A stretch of DNA of 64,000 nt from Streptomyces angustmyceticus (GTDB lineage Bacteria; Actinomycetota; Actinomycetes; Streptomycetales; Streptomycetaceae): the NCBI RefSeq assembly GCF_019933235.1, contig NZ_CP082945.1:4216001-4280000 (forward strand), given 5' to 3'. The translations under genes and the position numbers were made by a program. Every line of letters starts with the position of its first letter. The first letter of the stretch is position 1. This document shows positions 62,351 to 64,000 of the stretch, one piece after another. Below the pieces are notes generated by a model. The model saw only the letters and a program-made list of their open reading frames with translations. It did no database searches and was not told the DNA's origin.

Positions 62351-62408
62351 GGCCGCCGCCCGCGGACCGCCGGCGGCCGGGTCCCGGCCGCCGGCCCGTG
62401 CCCCCGCC

Positions 62409-62870
62409 CTACGGCTGGGGCACCTCCCGCACCAGCTTCGACGTCCACGGGCACCAGACCAGTCCGGGCAGGAAGGCGCCGCCGGCCTCGTCGAGATGTT
62501 CCTCGACGTAGGGCGTGGTGGCGTCGCAGACCTCGACGGCGAAGTCGAAGAAGTCGATGGTCTCGGGGCGGAGATGGAAGCTCCAGCGCCAGTTGTAGGG
62601 GACCGGGCGCTTGTCGATCCGGCCGACGACGTGCGGCTCCGAGTGGGACGCGCCGCTCAGCAGGTCCCGGGCGTGCCGGATCTTGTGCGGGTCGGTGAGC
62701 TTGATGACGAATTCCGCGCGGGTGACGTCGGTCATCACGAAGTAGGCCGCCGCATCGGCGGGGGCGCGGTGCGCGCCGCCCGCCTGCCTGCCCTGGGCGG
62801 GCCCGGCCGCCGCGACGGCGAGCAGCGCCGCCGCCGCGAGCATCCCGATCCTGGTGCTGATACGTCGCAT
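62409..62870 (-). CDS. Secreted BP74-like (calmodulin-binding-protein-like) domain protein
   Basis: A 153-residue exported protein: signal [27 protein letters not shown], then one domain: [60 protein letters not shown] and [22 protein letters not shown] recognise the pattern from BP74/calmodulin-binding-related secreted proteins of eukaryotic microbes and actinobacteria. Two Cys may form a disulfide. Role unknown; a protease-inhibitor-like or predation-related function has been suggested for BP74 relatives. Confidence 0.7.
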   Translation of the reverse strand: MRRISTRIGMLAAAALLAVAAAGPAQGRQAGGAHRAPADAAAYFVMTDVTRAEFVIKLTDPHKIRHARDLLSGASHSEPHVVGRIDKRPVPYNWRWSFHLRPETIDFFDFAVEVCDATTPYVEEHLDEAGGAFLPGLVWCPWTSKLVREVPQP

Positions 62871-63002
62871 GAACCCCTCCGGTGCCGCGGGCCGTGGACA
62901 CGGCCGTGCATGCGGAAAGTAGTGGCGTGCTCACACACCGCTCCAGCGTTACTCCGGGTTATCGCGCGGGCAGGTGAAATGGCGAAGAGTGACGCCCGGC
63001 CG

Positions 63003-64000
63003 TCAGCCGAGATCGCGCCGGCGCAGCCCCGCCAGGCCCCCGAGCGCGAGGACGGCGGAGAGGGCCGTCAGCCAGACGAACGGGGCGGCGGTGGCCTCGG
63101 CGCCGGGGAGCTTGGGGAGGTGGCTGTACGGGGAGAGGTCCATCGCCCACGCGGGGAGCCGCAGGGCGGGGCCGATCCAGCCGAGGGCCAGGCAGCCGCC
63201 GGTCAGTGCCCAGACCGCGCCGGTGGCCCGGGGTACCAGGCCGACGACGAGGACCGCCAGGCCGGTGAGCGTCCACACGGCCGGGACCTGGCAGAGGGCC
63301 GCGGCCAGGACCGAGCCGAGCGCGCCGCCGAGGTCGTGCGCCGCGAGGCCGTAGCCGGCCCCCAGGGCCAGGCCGCCGGAGGCCAGGACGACGACGGTGC
63401 CCCCGTACGCGAACGCCAGATGGCCGGCGGCCCAGCGCAGCCGCCCCACCGCGCAGGCCAGCACCGGCTCCGCGCGCCCGCCGGTCTCCTCGCCGCGCAG
63501 CCGCAGCACCGCCCCGGCCGCGTAGAGCGCCGCGACCATGCCGAGCAGGCCGGTCATCGTGGCCAGGAAGGCGTCGGTCAGGCCCTGCTGACCGCCCATC
63601 CGCTCGACGATCTCGCGGGTCTGCCGGTTGCCGCCGACCAGATCGGCGGCGCCCTCGGCGAGTTGGCCGAAGAGCGCGCCGGCGCACAGGAAGCCGAGGG
63701 TCCAGCCCAGCAGGGTGGTGCGCTGGAGCCGCCGGGCGAGACCGAAGGCGCTGTTCAAGGAGCGCGGCGCGCGCGCCGGTCCGGGGCGGGCCGGCAGGAA
63801 GCTCATGCCGGTGTCGCGGCGGGCGGCCAGCGCGTAGGCGGCGCCGGCGGCCAGGGCGGCCGCCGCCGGGAAGAGCGGGGCGGCCCACCAGCGTTCGCCC
63901 GCGTACGGCCGGAGGTTCTCCGCCCAGCCGATCGGCGAGGCCCAGGTGAGCGGGGACACCGCCTCCTGGCCGGCGGCGTCGCCCGCGGCGCGCAGGACGA
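63003..64000 (-). CDS. ABC-2-type transporter permease, C-terminal part (cut by window edge)
   Basis: The frame runs from the stop at 63,003 to the right edge, at least 332 codons, so the N-terminus lies outside. About eight membrane helices are visible (AAPLFPAAAALAAGAAYALAARR; LGWTLGFLCAGALFGQLA; ALYAAGAVLRL; LAFAYGGTVVVLASGGLALG; LTGLAVLVVGLVPRATGAVWALTGG; PFVWLTALSAVLALGGLAGLRRRD). Fits the large permease of Streptomyces ABC exporters of the tetronasin/daunorubicin type; the partner ATPase gene should lie to the right. Confidence 0.78.
   Translation of the reverse strand, partial: VLRAAGDAAGQEAVSPLTWASPIGWAENLRPYAGERWWAAPLFPAAAALAAGAAYALAARRDTGMSFLPARPGPARAPRSLNSAFGLARRLQRTTLLGWTLGFLCAGALFGQLAEGAADLVGGNRQTREIVERMGGQQGLTDAFLATMTGLLGMVAALYAAGAVLRLRGEETGGRAEPVLACAVGRLRWAAGHLAFAYGGTVVVLASGGLALGAGYGLAAHDLGGALGSVLAAALCQVPAVWTLTGLAVLVVGLVPRATGAVWALTGGCLALGWIGPALRLPAWAMDLSPYSHLPKLPGAEATAAPFVWLTALSAVLALGGLAGLRRRDLG

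Overview
The window reads as a chromosome segment of a Streptomyces (or close relative). It has very high GC with strong third-position GC bias, GTG starts and 4-bp ATGA/GTGA overlaps. It also has HspR-controlled dnaK-grpE-dnaJ-hspR and clpB with HAIR operators, and a perfect ParB site near fba. No species call is possible from sequence reading alone. Layout: the left edge (1-3.1 kb) holds the start of a conserved actinobacterial gene whose frame runs into a 7-bp tandem repeat, and a PAS-GAF-PP2C-HATPase phosphatase. About 3.1-23.96 kb is a composite genomic island: the 3' end of tRNA-Gly(CCC) plus its downstream terminator hairpin occurs six times as direct repeats at unequal spacing, and the intact tRNA gene stands at the right border (23,888-23,961). 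Three repeats are preceded, at exactly the same distance, by the C-terminal end of a tyrosine integrase gene; all three integrases are truncated or broken. The repeats cut the island into segments with different cargo: an extra secY and an ECF sigma pair; an arsenic operon (arsI / arsR-acr3-arsC) plus a lipase with TIG domains; a tectonin-like protein; a zinc-ribbon protein; a GNAT acetyltransferase; and a cold-shock module (csp, DEAD-box helicase, small conserved protein, PAQR/hemolysin III protein, MerR-like regulator). Debris of integrases, a relaxase-like gene and kinase/oxygenase genes fills the gaps. Right of the tRNA the window is ordinary core chromosome: dcd, a phosphoribosyltransferase, a secreted SGNH hydrolase with ricin lectin, Yip1 and GNAT proteins, an FG-GAP lipoprotein, a large Fe-S reductase, the chaperone operon, a nucleotidyl/PPOX/Uma2 neighbourhood, clpB, and YbjN. 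At 43.4-46.2 kb there is a type VII-style polymorphic toxin locus: a WXG-like partner, a toxin with an AT-richer C-terminal tip, and two immunity-like proteins that share a motif. From 46.3 kb onward come an aminotransferase, a DUF2617/spermidine-synthase-like pair, a CoxG-like membrane protein, aldose epimerase, pyrE, fba preceded by a parS site, an MFS exporter, DUF3151, a kynurenine-degradation operon (dioxygenase, kynureninase, formamidase-like hydrolase), a two-component system, a BP74-like secreted protein and an ABC permease cut by the right edge. Functional links: the heat-shock genes form one HspR regulon, with HspR encoded in the dnaK operon and HAIR sites before both dnaK and clpB. 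The island supplies conditional traits (arsenic, cold, extra translocon subunit). The kyn genes convert tryptophan to anthranilate or kynurenine products.
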